A stretch of 33,687 nt of DNA from the NCBI GenBank assembly GCA_046757585.1, contig JBHHYR010000019.1:1-33687 (forward strand). Direction: 5' to 3'. Source of the DNA: JBHHYR01 sp046757585. GTDB taxonomy: Bacteria; Desulfobacterota; Binatia; HRBIN30. A program made the translations under genes and the position numbers. The notes under the pieces are model-generated. The model had not been told where the DNA came from and did no database searches. It saw only the letters and a list, made by a program, of their open reading frames with translations. Each line of letters opens with the position of its first letter. Position 1 is the stretch's first letter. Positions 7,493 through 15,449 of this stretch are shown one piece after another.

Positions 7493-8719
7493 ATGGCACC
7501 TGGCCTCGGCGAGACGCTCCCCCTGTGGAGTGTCCTGCCCTTCACTGGGTTGTTGCTGTGCATCGCCGTCGTACCCCTGCTGGCGCCGACCTGGTGGGAG
7601 AAGCACTACGGCCAGGTCAGCCTGGCCTTTGGCATCCCGGTCGCCCTGTATTTCCTCTTCGCGGACCGGCCCGAGCTTGCTCGCACCCTCCATGACTACA
7701 TCGCCTTCATCATTCTGCTCGGCACCCTTTTCGTCATTGCGGGAGGGATCCTGGTGCGCGGCACGTTCCCGGCCACCCCGTCGGTCAATACCCTTTTCCT
7801 CGGTTTCGGTGCAGCCATCGCCAACGTGATTGGCACGACTGGCGCAAGTATGTTGCTCGTGCGGCCCCTGTTGCGCGCCAACGCTGGGCGCTCCAGCCGG
7901 GCACACATCGTCGTTTTCTTCATTTTCGTGGTTTCCAACGTCGGTGGCGCACTCACGCCGCTCGGCGATCCGCCGTTGTTCCTGGGCTTTCTGCGTGGCG
8001 TGCCGTTCTTCTGGACACTGCATCTGTGGCCACAATGGTTGCTGACACTGGCGCTGCTGCTCGCAACGTTCTGTCTCATCGATCGCGCCCGCAGCCGCCG
8101 TGAGGCACAGCCGCCCGGCCCACAGCTGCGGTTCACCCTGCTGGGCACACACAATTTCGCGTTCCTGAGCGGTGTGGTGGGAGCGATGTTTCTGTCCTCT
8201 CCCCTGCGGGAAAGCGCGATGGCAAGCATGGGCGTGCTCTCGTACCTCCTCACACGGCAAGAGATCCATGTAGAGAACGGTTTCACCTTTCGTCCCATCA
8301 CGGAGGTCGCAGTGCTGTTCATCGGCATCTTCATGACCATGATGCCCGCCCTCCTGATTCTCGAAGCGCGCAGCGCCCAGGCCGGCCTACATGAGCCGTG
8401 GCAGTTCTTCTGGATCACCGGAACACTGTCGAGCTTCCTTGATAACGCGCCCACCTATCTGACCTTCTTGGCGGCGGCCCGGGGCCTCAGCTTGCCCGCC
8501 GAAGTGGGCGGCGTTCCCACAACGTTCCTGGCGGCGGTGAGCCTCGGTGCAGTGTTCATGGGTGCGAACAGCTACATCGGCAACGGGCCCAACTTCATGG
8601 TCAAATCGATCGCCGAGGAAAACGGGGTCAAGATGCCGAGCTTCTTCGGTTACATGGCCTACTCCGGCGCCGTGCTGATTCCCGTCTTCGTGCTGGTCAC
8701 ACTCATATTTTTCCGCTAG
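7493..8719 (+). CDS. Na+/H+ antiporter of the NhaD / CitM-like ion transporter superfamily
   Basis: 408 residues with about 11-12 hydrophobic segments, so an inner-membrane transporter. Two hairpin-like motif regions typical of the NhaD-type ion transporter group are visible: NVIGTTGASMLLVRPLL, followed by SNVGGALTPLGDPP, in the first half; and LSSFLDNAPTYLTFL, then MGANSYIGNGPNFMVK, in the second. Such proteins exchange Na+ for H+; relatives carry citrate or arsenite, so the substrate is inferred. ATG at 7493 has a GAGG a few bases upstream. Its place 111 bases after a pump gene of the K+-dependent PPase group points to linked Na+/H+ balance. Confidence 0.87.
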   Translation: MAPGLGETLPLWSVLPFTGLLLCIAVVPLLAPTWWEKHYGQVSLAFGIPVALYFLFADRPELARTLHDYIAFIILLGTLFVIAGGILVRGTFPATPSVNTLFLGFGAAIANVIGTTGASMLLVRPLLRANAGRSSRAHIVVFFIFVVSNVGGALTPLGDPPLFLGFLRGVPFFWTLHLWPQWLLTLALLLATFCLIDRARSRREAQPPGPQLRFTLLGTHNFAFLSGVVGAMFLSSPLRESAMASMGVLSYLLTRQEIHVENGFTFRPITEVAVLFIGIFMTMMPALLILEARSAQAGLHEPWQFFWITGTLSSFLDNAPTYLTFLAAARGLSLPAEVGGVPTTFLAAVSLGAVFMGANSYIGNGPNFMVKSIAEENGVKMPSFFGYMAYSGAVLIPVFVLVTLIFFR

Positions 8720-8797
8720 CGCTGGTTGGTTTCGACAAAGTGGCCGCCTGAGCACCATCCGTGGGAACGACGTTGACAATACGGCGCGCGAGGCCGT

Positions 8798-9727
8798 ATG
8801 GGGGGTCGCGTGCGCACATTCAGCCAGGCGGTCGCAGGCATCCTGGCCGCACTCGCGTGCCTGTGCGGCGCTTGCGCGAAGACGCCATCACATCCCCCGG
8901 CGCCTCACCTTCCCGGCGGAGAGGCCGGGAGAGTGCTGGCGCGGGCCCTCGAGGCGGCTGGCGGCTGGCAGCGCTGGATGGCGCTGCACGATTTGGGTTA
9001 CGTCAATACTCTCACCCTGTTGGATCCGTTCGGCAATATCTCGTCCCAGAGCATCGGTTGGTATATGGCACCGCTGCATCGCGGTCTGCAGGCTCGGATG
9101 GAGTCTATTGGCCTGGCACACGAGGTTTCGCTCGGTATCAACGGTCCCGAAACCTGGATCGTTCGTGACGGTACGCTCGTCTCGGAACCCCGCCGCATCG
9201 AGCTGACGCGCTTCAACTTGGTAAGCAACTTGTTCTGGTTCTCACTGCCGTTCGCCGTCGCCGAGATGCCCGCAACTGTCACGGACCTCGGTGAAACGGC
9301 TGGGGAGGGAGCACTCCACTGGCACCGGCTTAAAGTCGTCTTCGAAGCGAGCAATCCCGCGGTGCCCGGTGACTGGTTCGTCCTCTACATCAATACCCGT
9401 ACCGATCTCATCGACCGGGTGCAGGCACGCATGACCGCCTCGTTCCTGCGGCACAAGATCTGGGTCGGCAAGTGGCTCGACTACCGGGACTGGCACGGTT
9501 TGAAGAAGGAGCGCCGGCGCGAGTTCTTTCCGGCTGATCCGCAGGGCAGGATCATCGGCAATCTGGTTGCCGAGCAGCTCGTCGAACACGTCAGCCTGAA
9601 CAATGGCTACGCGCCCGGACGCTTCGAGAAGCCTCCCGCGACACCAGCGGGCACCCCTGCCCGCGCCATCGCCACGCAGGAACCTGGGCTAGCGTCGCTC
9701 TCTACAAGGTCTCTGCCGAAAAGCTGA
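8798..9727 (+). CDS. Unassigned lipoprotein
   Basis: 309 residues with a lipoprotein-type signal: Arg-containing n-region, hydrophobic stretch ILAALACL, and a lipobox-like CGAC near residue 27. The mature part opens with a helix carrying AAGGWQRWMAL, then alternating beta-rich segments (for example TWIVRDGTLV, HWHRLKVVFEA, FVLYINTRTDLIDRVQ), which suggests a LolA/outer-membrane-lipoprotein-like half barrel; this fold call is inference. A GTG at 8810 with GGGGG upstream is a possible later start. A TTGACA at 8773-8778 suggests a nearby promoter. Its 3' end overlaps the convergent Cys-rich gene by 26 bases. Confidence 0.75.
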   Translation: MGGRVRTFSQAVAGILAALACLCGACAKTPSHPPAPHLPGGEAGRVLARALEAAGGWQRWMALHDLGYVNTLTLLDPFGNISSQSIGWYMAPLHRGLQARMESIGLAHEVSLGINGPETWIVRDGTLVSEPRRIELTRFNLVSNLFWFSLPFAVAEMPATVTDLGETAGEGALHWHRLKVVFEASNPAVPGDWFVLYINTRTDLIDRVQARMTASFLRHKIWVGKWLDYRDWHGLKKERRREFFPADPQGRIIGNLVAEQLVEHVSLNNGYAPGRFEKPPATPAGTPARAIATQEPGLASLSTRSLPKS

Positions 9728-10445
9728 GCGACAGGTTGAGGCGGCTGCTCACGAACGTGCCGCGTTCGGATTTCGACACAAGGACATGATGCCCGCGTGG
9801 ACACGCGAGCTCCACGGCACTGACGTAATCGCGGACGACCTGCAGCCCTTCCCAGCAAAGGTCGAGACAGGTATCCACCCGTGACCTGATGAGCGCGCGA
9901 TCGGTCTCGCCCAGCTCGCGTGCAAAGCGGCGCCGCAGGCCGCGCCAACGGGCCACCACGGCCGGTTCCTTCGCATTCGCACACCCGCAGAGCACCTCCT
10001 CGTACGGCGTGTTCCACATCGCCCGCAGCAATCCCCGCCCATATGCACTGCGCGCTGGAAACTCGATGACCCGCTGCCATTTCGCGGCCCCGACGCGCGC
10101 GAGGTACAGATCAAGCTTGGAGACCACCATAAACCGGCCAAACCGGAAGCAGACGAAACGGTGCCCTTTGTAACAGCTCAGAATCTGTCCTCGACCGTGG
10201 AACAAGAAACATCCGGTCCCGGCATCGGGGCGAATCGAGGCGGCGCAGTACTGTTCGGGGCACTGCCGTGGAAAACCTCGGTGACTTTGCAGATAGCTGA
10301 GCGGTAACGAACGGTTGCGCTCGCGCAGCCCGCGACTGAACACCGCTCGGATTCCATACCCAACGAGCCGGCGCGTCTGCTCCAGCTGCTGGTCATCCTG
10401 AACACCGCCCGGCACAATCAGGGAACGTTCCCACTTGTCGCTCAT
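9702..10445 (-). CDS. Cys-rich hypothetical protein
   Basis: 247 residues from ATG at 10445 (MSDKWERSLIVPGG). The open frame runs further upstream, but this Met is where protein-like composition begins. No family was recognised. Ten Cys are visible: Cys62/Cys67 (CPEQYC), 79, 91, 99, 153/155 (CGC), 193/197 and 215, the last in ACPRGHH. The spacing could suit a metal or Fe-S site, but no standard motif is complete. The protein is basic, aromatic and Arg-rich, with no signal peptide or membrane segment. The plus strand here (9728-10653) has no competing gene, which supports it. It is convergent with the lipoprotein gene and divergent from the acyl-CoA synthetase gene. Confidence 0.6.
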   Translation of the reverse strand: MSDKWERSLIVPGGVQDDQQLEQTRRLVGYGIRAVFSRGLRERNRSLPLSYLQSHRGFPRQCPEQYCAASIRPDAGTGCFLFHGRGQILSCYKGHRFVCFRFGRFMVVSKLDLYLARVGAAKWQRVIEFPARSAYGRGLLRAMWNTPYEEVLCGCANAKEPAVVARWRGLRRRFARELGETDRALIRSRVDTCLDLCWEGLQVVRDYVSAVELACPRGHHVLVSKSERGTFVSSRLNLSLSFSAETL

Positions 10446-10613
10446 CGTGCCGGCAACCGTACCCCGGGAACGCCCCGGCTGCAAGCGCGCGGGCTCGCAG
10501 TGCGTTGAAGAACAGGCGCCGTAACGCGGCACCGGGCAGACCTGCGGTGTCGTTTCCGCGGGCAACGGCGTGCACGCAGCTGCCTCACGAAGCGCGGCCG
10601 TCCAGCCATATGA

Positions 10614-10642
10614 TTGACCCGCACGCGCCACGGCTTTACCCT
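10614..10642 (+). promoter_or_regulatory. Weak promoter candidate before the acyl-CoA synthetase gene
   Basis: TTGACC at 10614-10619 and TACCCT at 10637-10642 with a 17-base spacer. The -35 is good and the -10 poor. The start codon at 10654 would be close to the transcription start, implying a nearly leaderless mRNA. Confidence 0.25.
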
Positions 10643-10653
10643 GCAAGCACGCC

Positions 10654-12153
10654 ATGACGTCGCTGGGGGAAGCCTTCGCTGCCACCTTCGCTCGCCGTGC
10701 AGCCGCCCCTGCGTTGCTGTACGACGGCAGAGCGTACTCCTTTGCTGACGTCGGCAGGCGTGCCACGGCAATCGCAGCCACGCTGGCACAACGGGGCGTG
10801 CGTCCAGGTGATCGCGTCGCGGTCGGACTCCCGAATTCGCCGGACCTGGTTGCCACTGCCCTTGGTGTCATCCAGGCCGGGGCGGTTCTGGTTCCCCTGA
10901 ACCCGGCCTCCCCGGCCGGCGAAGTGGTACACATCGTGCGGGACTCGCGGCCAACGATCGCTGTGGTCACGCGGGCGCACGCTACGGCCTTGGAGCAAAC
11001 GCAGCTGCACAGCCTGACCGTCGAAGTCGACGCGCTGCGCGCGGCACAGACCGTACAACGCGGCAGCCTTGCGATCGTACAGCCCGACGCACCGGCAGTC
11101 ATCGTCTACACCTCCGGAACAACGGGACGTCCCAAGGGGGTCGTCCTCTCCCACCACGCGCTCCTGAGCAACCTGACCACCGTCGCACATGCCTGGCAAT
11201 GGACGGAGCGCGACCGCTTGCTTCTCACCCTGCCCTGCTTCCACCTCCACGGTTTGGGCCTCGGCATCATCGCGAGCTTCCTCGTGGGCTCCAGCATCGT
11301 CCTGCGGCGGCGCTTCATCGCCGCGGAAACCTTGGCAGACGCGGCACGGGCGCAGGCAACAATGTTCTTCGGCGTTCCCACAATGTACAACCGGCTGGTC
11401 GCCTTGCCGGCGGCGTCGTTCGAAGCCCACGACCGCCTACGGATGCGCTTGTGGGTATCCGGCTCGGCCCCGCTGAGCGCCGCGACGTTTGAGCGCTTCC
11501 GCACCCGCTGCGGTGCTGCGATCCTGGAACGCTACGGGATGACCGAGTGCTTATTCGTCTTGTCGGCGCCCTACGAGGGCCCGCGCCGTCCTGGCGTCGT
11601 CGGCCGGCCACTGCCCGGGATCTCCGTTCGCCTCGTTGATCCAGATGCAGCCGATGGCGGGCGCTGTGTTGACGTCCCGGACGGCACCCAAGGGGAGATT
11701 GCGATCCGCGGGCCGAACCTGTTCAGCGGGTACTGGGACCGCTCGGAGGAAACGCAACGCACCTTCGTCGACGGCTATTTCCGTTCGGGCGACCTCGCGT
11801 TGCGGGAACCTGACGGCATGCTCCGCATCCTCGGCCGCCGCTCCGTGGACATCATCAAAACCCGCGGTTTCAAGGTCAGCGCAGTGGAGATCGAGCAATG
11901 CCTGCAGCGACATCCCCACGTCCAAGAGGTCGCGGTCGTCGGCGTGCCAGATCCCGACCAGGGAGAACGCATCGTAGCTGCGATCATGCCGCGGGCACAC
12001 TCGCATGCCTCGGCCGACGCGATCCGTGCCTACGGGCGTGAACACCTGGCGCCCCACAAGATGCCGTCGGTCATCGTCTTCATCGAAGAAATTCCGTGCA
12101 CCGGCCCCGGCAAGTTCAAGAAGAAGGAACTGATCAAGCGCCTATCCCAATGA
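10654..12153 (+). CDS. AMP-forming acyl-CoA synthetase, malonyl-CoA synthetase (MatB/ACSF3)-like
   Basis: 499 residues of the ANL superfamily. It activates a carboxylic acid with ATP to an acyl-AMP and then a CoA thioester in the cytoplasm. Seen: the P-loop-like YTSGTTGRPKG from residue 152, LPCFHLHGLGLG, ERYGMTE followed by a proline-rich GPRRPGVVGRPLPG, the hinge GYFRSGDL, RSVDIIKTRGFKVSAVEIE, and the C-terminal catalytic Lys region TGPGKFKKKEL. The HxHG motif and the YEG-RRPG segment after YGMTE resemble malonyl-CoA synthetases, so a short dicarboxylate substrate is likely but not proven. A possible 56-codon ORF starts at 12150, overlapping the stop, and is not supported by similarity. Confidence 0.88.
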   Translation: MTSLGEAFAATFARRAAAPALLYDGRAYSFADVGRRATAIAATLAQRGVRPGDRVAVGLPNSPDLVATALGVIQAGAVLVPLNPASPAGEVVHIVRDSRPTIAVVTRAHATALEQTQLHSLTVEVDALRAAQTVQRGSLAIVQPDAPAVIVYTSGTTGRPKGVVLSHHALLSNLTTVAHAWQWTERDRLLLTLPCFHLHGLGLGIIASFLVGSSIVLRRRFIAAETLADAARAQATMFFGVPTMYNRLVALPAASFEAHDRLRMRLWVSGSAPLSAATFERFRTRCGAAILERYGMTECLFVLSAPYEGPRRPGVVGRPLPGISVRLVDPDAADGGRCVDVPDGTQGEIAIRGPNLFSGYWDRSEETQRTFVDGYFRSGDLALREPDGMLRILGRRSVDIIKTRGFKVSAVEIEQCLQRHPHVQEVAVVGVPDPDQGERIVAAIMPRAHSHASADAIRAYGREHLAPHKMPSVIVFIEEIPCTGPGKFKKKELIKRLSQ

Positions 12154-12412
12154 GCACAAGCGGGCAGCCGCAACGTCCCGATGTCCGCGCGTTCGGCGCA
12201 CTGGCCACCCTTGACCGCCGTGGCTTGGATGGTAAGAAAATCCACGTGCCGGATTCGAGTGTTACGGCTTCACGCTGGCATCATGCGTCCGTACCGGTCT
12301 CGACGGCGTGCCAGTCGTGAAGATTCGCTCGCGCTGAGCGTCTATTTCGTAACAACCTGGGGAACGCCGCCGCTGCTGGCCGGAGCGCAACGCGGGAGGG
12401 GAATGAGCCAAC
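12154..12412. other. Intergenic region upstream of the Bat operon
   Basis: About 260 bases that should hold the promoter of the moxR-bat operon; no clear -35/-10 pair was found. GGGAGGGG near 12393-12401 is a probable ribosome binding site for moxR. Bases 12300-12316 are identical to the end of moxR (see the repeat entry). Confidence 0.4.
12300..12316. repeat. 17-base direct repeat, upstream copy
   Basis: TCGACGGCGTGCCAGTC occurs here and at 13380-13396, at the very end of moxR, exactly 1080 bases apart. In both places a GTGAAG follows within two bases. It could be the trace of a short duplication or chance. Confidence 0.4.
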
Positions 12413-13402
12413 ATGGATGCTGGAATCACCGCAGTGAATGAACGCGTGAAGGAAGAAGCCGCATCTCTGTACCGGCTTCGGGAGGAGATTGGCAGGGTCA
12501 TCGTCGGCCAGCGCTATCTCGTCGAACGATTGATGATTGGCCTGCTGACCAACGGCCACGTCTTGGTGGAAGGCGTGCCGGGGCTGGCGAAGACCCTATC
12601 GATCAAGACCCTGGCGCAGACCATCGATGCGAGTTTTCACCGCTTGCAATTCACGCCTGATCTATTGCCCGCGGATCTCATCGGAACACTCGTGTACAGC
12701 CCGCGTGACGGCACGTTCAAGACCAAGAAGGGTCCCGTCTTCGCCAACATCGTGCTGGCCGACGAGATCAATCGGGCCCCCGCCAAGGTGCAGAGCGCAC
12801 TGCTCGAAGCCATGCAGGAGCACCAGGTGACCATCGGGGACGAAACCCACGCCCTCCCGGACCCCTTCCTGGTCCTGGCCACCCAGAACCCGATCGAGCA
12901 GGAAGGTACCTACCCATTGCCGGAGGCGCAGGTCGACCGCTTCATGCTGAAACTGTCCGTGACGTATCCGTCGAAGGGAGAGGAACGACAGATCCTGGAC
13001 CGGATGGCGTCGACCAACCATCAGGGAGACGCGAGCGTCGTCATTCACACCACAGACGTGCTGCGGCTGCGTAGCTTGGTCGATCAGATCTACCTCGATG
13101 ACAAGATCAAGAACTACATCGTCGATCTCGTGTTCGCGACACGCGAGCCTGCAACGTACCACCTGGAGCTCGACCGGCTCATTGAGTATGGCGCCTCACC
13201 CCGGGCAACCTTGTACCTCACGCTCGCCGCAAAGGCGCACGCATTGTTGCAGGGCCGTGGCTACGCGACTCCCCAGGACGTCAAGTCGATTGGCCCGGAC
13301 GTTCTGCGCCATCGGGTGATCGTGACGTACGAAGCGGAAGCGGAAGATGTGGATGCCGATGCCCTAATCAAGAGCGTCTTCGACGGCGTGCCAGTCCCGT
13401 GA
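12413..13402 (+). CDS. MoxR-family AAA+ ATPase
   Basis: 329 residues, the usual MoxR length. Walker A GVPGLAKT at 54-61, Walker B LADEIN with Asp117-Glu118, the arginine/sensor region ATQNPIEQEGTYPLPEAQVDRF, and the C-terminal lid. MoxR ATPases are thought to act as chaperones that help mature metal-binding or vWA-domain partners, and they almost always lie next to DUF58 and vWA genes, as here. It is the first gene of the operon running to batE. ATG at 12413 has a purine-rich GGGAGGGG upstream. No signal peptide, so it is cytoplasmic. Confidence 0.95.
   Translation: MDAGITAVNERVKEEAASLYRLREEIGRVIVGQRYLVERLMIGLLTNGHVLVEGVPGLAKTLSIKTLAQTIDASFHRLQFTPDLLPADLIGTLVYSPRDGTFKTKKGPVFANIVLADEINRAPAKVQSALLEAMQEHQVTIGDETHALPDPFLVLATQNPIEQEGTYPLPEAQVDRFMLKLSVTYPSKGEERQILDRMASTNHQGDASVVIHTTDVLRLRSLVDQIYLDDKIKNYIVDLVFATREPATYHLELDRLIEYGASPRATLYLTLAAKAHALLQGRGYATPQDVKSIGPDVLRHRVIVTYEAEAEDVDADALIKSVFDGVPVP
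13380..13396. repeat. 17-base direct repeat, downstream copy
   Basis: Second copy of the repeat at 12300-12316, lying in the last codons of moxR. Confidence 0.4.
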
Positions 13403-13484
13403 AGAGGTGATGCCCGCGAACCCCGTCAACTCCGCACGCCTTTGGAGGCGCGGCTTTTGCGCTCCCGCAGGACCTTGGTGACCC

Positions 13485-14360
13485 ATGCTGACCTCCGAGC
13501 AGATCAAGGCGGTCCGAAAGATCCAGATCCGCACCAGCCACCTCGTGAGCGACCTGTTCGCCGGCCAGTATCAGAGCGCCTTCAAGGGCCGCGGCATGGA
13601 GTTCGCCGAAGTCCGCCAGTACCTGCCGGGCGATGACGTACGTACGATCGATTGGAACGTCACGGCCCGCACCGGCATCCCGCACGTGAAGCGCTTCATC
13701 GAGGAACGCGAGCTGACTGTCATGCTCCTGGTCGATGCAAGCGCCTCAACGCACTTCGGCACGGTCAAGCAACTGAAGAGCGAGTTGGCTGCCGAGCTGG
13801 CGGCCCTGTTCGCCTTCTCGGCAATCACCAACAACGATAAGGTCGGTCTAGTGATGTTCAGCAGCCGCGTCGAGTTGTCGCTGCCGCCCAAGAAGGGGAC
13901 TCGCCACGTCCTGCGGGTGATCCGCGAGGTGCTGTCGTTCTCGCCGCAGGGTCGTGGCACCGACATCGCCGCGGCGCTCGAGCACTTGAGCCACGTGAGT
14001 AAGCGCCGCTGTGTGACCTTCGTGATTTCCGACTTTCTGGACCCCGGGGCGCGGCTGGCGTTGAAAATCGCCAATCGCCGGCACGATGTCATCGCCGCCG
14101 TGCTCGACGATCCGCGTGACTTCGCGCTGCCCGACGTCGGACTGATCGAGCTGCAAGACGCGGAGAGTGGGCAGCGGGTTGTCGTCGATACGGGCGACAG
14201 CCGCGTGCGACGCGAGTTCGCGCGGCGAGCCGAAGCGACGCGGCTGGCGCGCGATCGCATGCTGCGCAGCGTGGACGTCGATGCCATTGCGCTGCGCACC
14301 GATCGCCCGTACACGCAGGCGTTGCTGCGTTTCTTTCGCATGCGCGAACGGCGGCACTGA
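13485..14360 (+). CDS. DUF58 / vWA-like protein of the Bat operon
   Basis: 291 residues. The DUF58 signature is visible as GRGMEFAEVRQYLPGDDVRTIDWNVTAR split across about 36-62, followed by a vWA-like domain with a MIDAS motif D84-A-S86-A-S88 and a later SDFLDPG. DUF58 proteins are constant partners of MoxR ATPases. No membrane segment is obvious, so it is probably cytoplasmic or peripheral. It lies 82 bases after moxR and three bases before the next gene, which fits one transcript. Confidence 0.92.
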   Translation: MLTSEQIKAVRKIQIRTSHLVSDLFAGQYQSAFKGRGMEFAEVRQYLPGDDVRTIDWNVTARTGIPHVKRFIEERELTVMLLVDASASTHFGTVKQLKSELAAELAALFAFSAITNNDKVGLVMFSSRVELSLPPKKGTRHVLRVIREVLSFSPQGRGTDIAAALEHLSHVSKRRCVTFVISDFLDPGARLALKIANRRHDVIAAVLDDPRDFALPDVGLIELQDAESGQRVVVDTGDSRVRREFARRAEATRLARDRMLRSVDVDAIALRTDRPYTQALLRFFRMRERRH

Positions 14361-14363
14361 ACC

Positions 14364-15449
14364 ATGAGCAGCCGCGTCGCACCGCTGCGCGTCCTGGCCA
14401 GTTGGCCCCGCTGGGTGGCGGACGCAGGAGGCCTGCGCGCGCGGCCGCGCCCGGACACCCCGCGCCGGCCCGCTCGCCTCTTGGCGTACGGCGTTCTGGC
14501 TGTCCTGGGGATCTTCATCACCAGCGGCAGCCAGGCCGTGGCACCAACCCCCAGCGCCGTCCCTCCGGTCACCGCGCGCGCGCGCGCCGACCGCAAACAA
14601 ATCACCATCGGCGATCCGTTTCGTTACACCGTCCAGGTGTCGGCTGCGGCCGACACGGAGGTCATCGTGCCCGTGTTGAGTGGAACGCTCGGCGACTTCA
14701 CCATCAGCGATTTCGGCGAGCTGCCCACCCGCAAGGAGAAGGGCCGGATCATCATGACCCGCTGGTACACCCTGACGACCTTTACCACCGGTGACCTGCT
14801 CATTCCCGCCCCGACGGTGCAGTATCGGACCGCGGGAACAGACTTGCACGAGGCGCAGGGCAACGACGTTCTCATCGGGGTCACCAGCGTGCTCGCGCAG
14901 GCCAGGAATGCCAACGACATTCGGGACGTCAAGCCGCCCGAAGAGGTCCCGTTCGACTGGCGGCCTTACGGAACCGCGGCCGGTGCGCTGATTCTGGCCG
15001 GCCTGCTTGGTATGGGGTTCTTCTACCTGCTCAACCGCCCTCGCCGCCAGCGTGTGCTGCCCTCCCGGCCGGCGCACGAGGTGGCGCTGGCGGCGCTCAA
15101 CCGCCTACGGGCCCGACACCTCATCGATGCGGGCCAGTTCGAAGCGTACTACGTGGAACTGTCCACGATCGTGCGGCGCTACTTGGAGGAGCGGTTCCGC
15201 GTACGTGCTCCCGAGATGACCACTGAGGAGTTCCTGACGGCGGTGGCCCACGACGGCCGGTTGCTCGCGGCGCACCGCAGGCTGCTGGCGGAGTTTCTCG
15301 TCCAAGCAGACCTGGTGAAGTTCGCGCGCCACCAACCAGCCAAGCAGGACAGCGAGGCCGCGTACGCGGCGGCGCGACGCTTCGTCGAGGAAACGCGGCC
15401 GAGCGCCGCGAGCCAGCCCGACGCGGAGGCACAGCATGCGGCTGCATGA
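14364..15449 (+). CDS. Membrane protein of the Bat operon, DUF4381/BatD-C-like
   Basis: 361 residues. After an Arg-rich N-terminus there is a hydrophobic signal/anchor (about 35-55), then a beta-sandwich-like region beginning with ADRKQITIGDPFRYTVQV, as in BatD-type domains, then a membrane segment (GALILAGLLGMGFFYLL, about 207-226), then a cytoplasmic helical tail with YYVELSTIVRRYLEERF and HRRLLAEFLVQADLVKFAR, typical of DUF4381-type proteins. It probably works in the envelope with the vWA proteins. The real start may lie later than 14364, since the first 30 residues look non-secretory. It overlaps batA by 14 bases. Confidence 0.82.
   Translation: MSSRVAPLRVLASWPRWVADAGGLRARPRPDTPRRPARLLAYGVLAVLGIFITSGSQAVAPTPSAVPPVTARARADRKQITIGDPFRYTVQVSAAADTEVIVPVLSGTLGDFTISDFGELPTRKEKGRIIMTRWYTLTTFTTGDLLIPAPTVQYRTAGTDLHEAQGNDVLIGVTSVLAQARNANDIRDVKPPEEVPFDWRPYGTAAGALILAGLLGMGFFYLLNRPRRQRVLPSRPAHEVALAALNRLRARHLIDAGQFEAYYVELSTIVRRYLEERFRVRAPEMTTEEFLTAVAHDGRLLAAHRRLLAEFLVQADLVKFARHQPAKQDSEAAYAAARRFVEETRPSAASQPDAEAQHAAA

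Noticed and set aside
6983..8269. A 428-codon open frame on the minus strand
   Set aside because: It lies opposite the pyrophosphatase and antiporter genes and has the His/Gln/Arg-rich composition of a high-GC antisense frame.
9702..11102. A 466-codon open frame on the minus strand
   Set aside because: Its upstream part overlaps the well-supported acyl-CoA synthetase on the other strand and has no protein-like pattern; only the part from ATG 10445 is kept.
12150..12320. A 56-codon ORF overlapping the acyl-CoA synthetase stop
   Set aside because: The start overlap is suggestive, but the protein is low in pattern, has no similarity and no ribosome binding site.
13571..15077. Long antisense frames opposite the DUF58 and DUF4381-like genes
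   Set aside because: They are Arg/Ser-rich or His-rich with no motif, and the sense-strand genes are clear.
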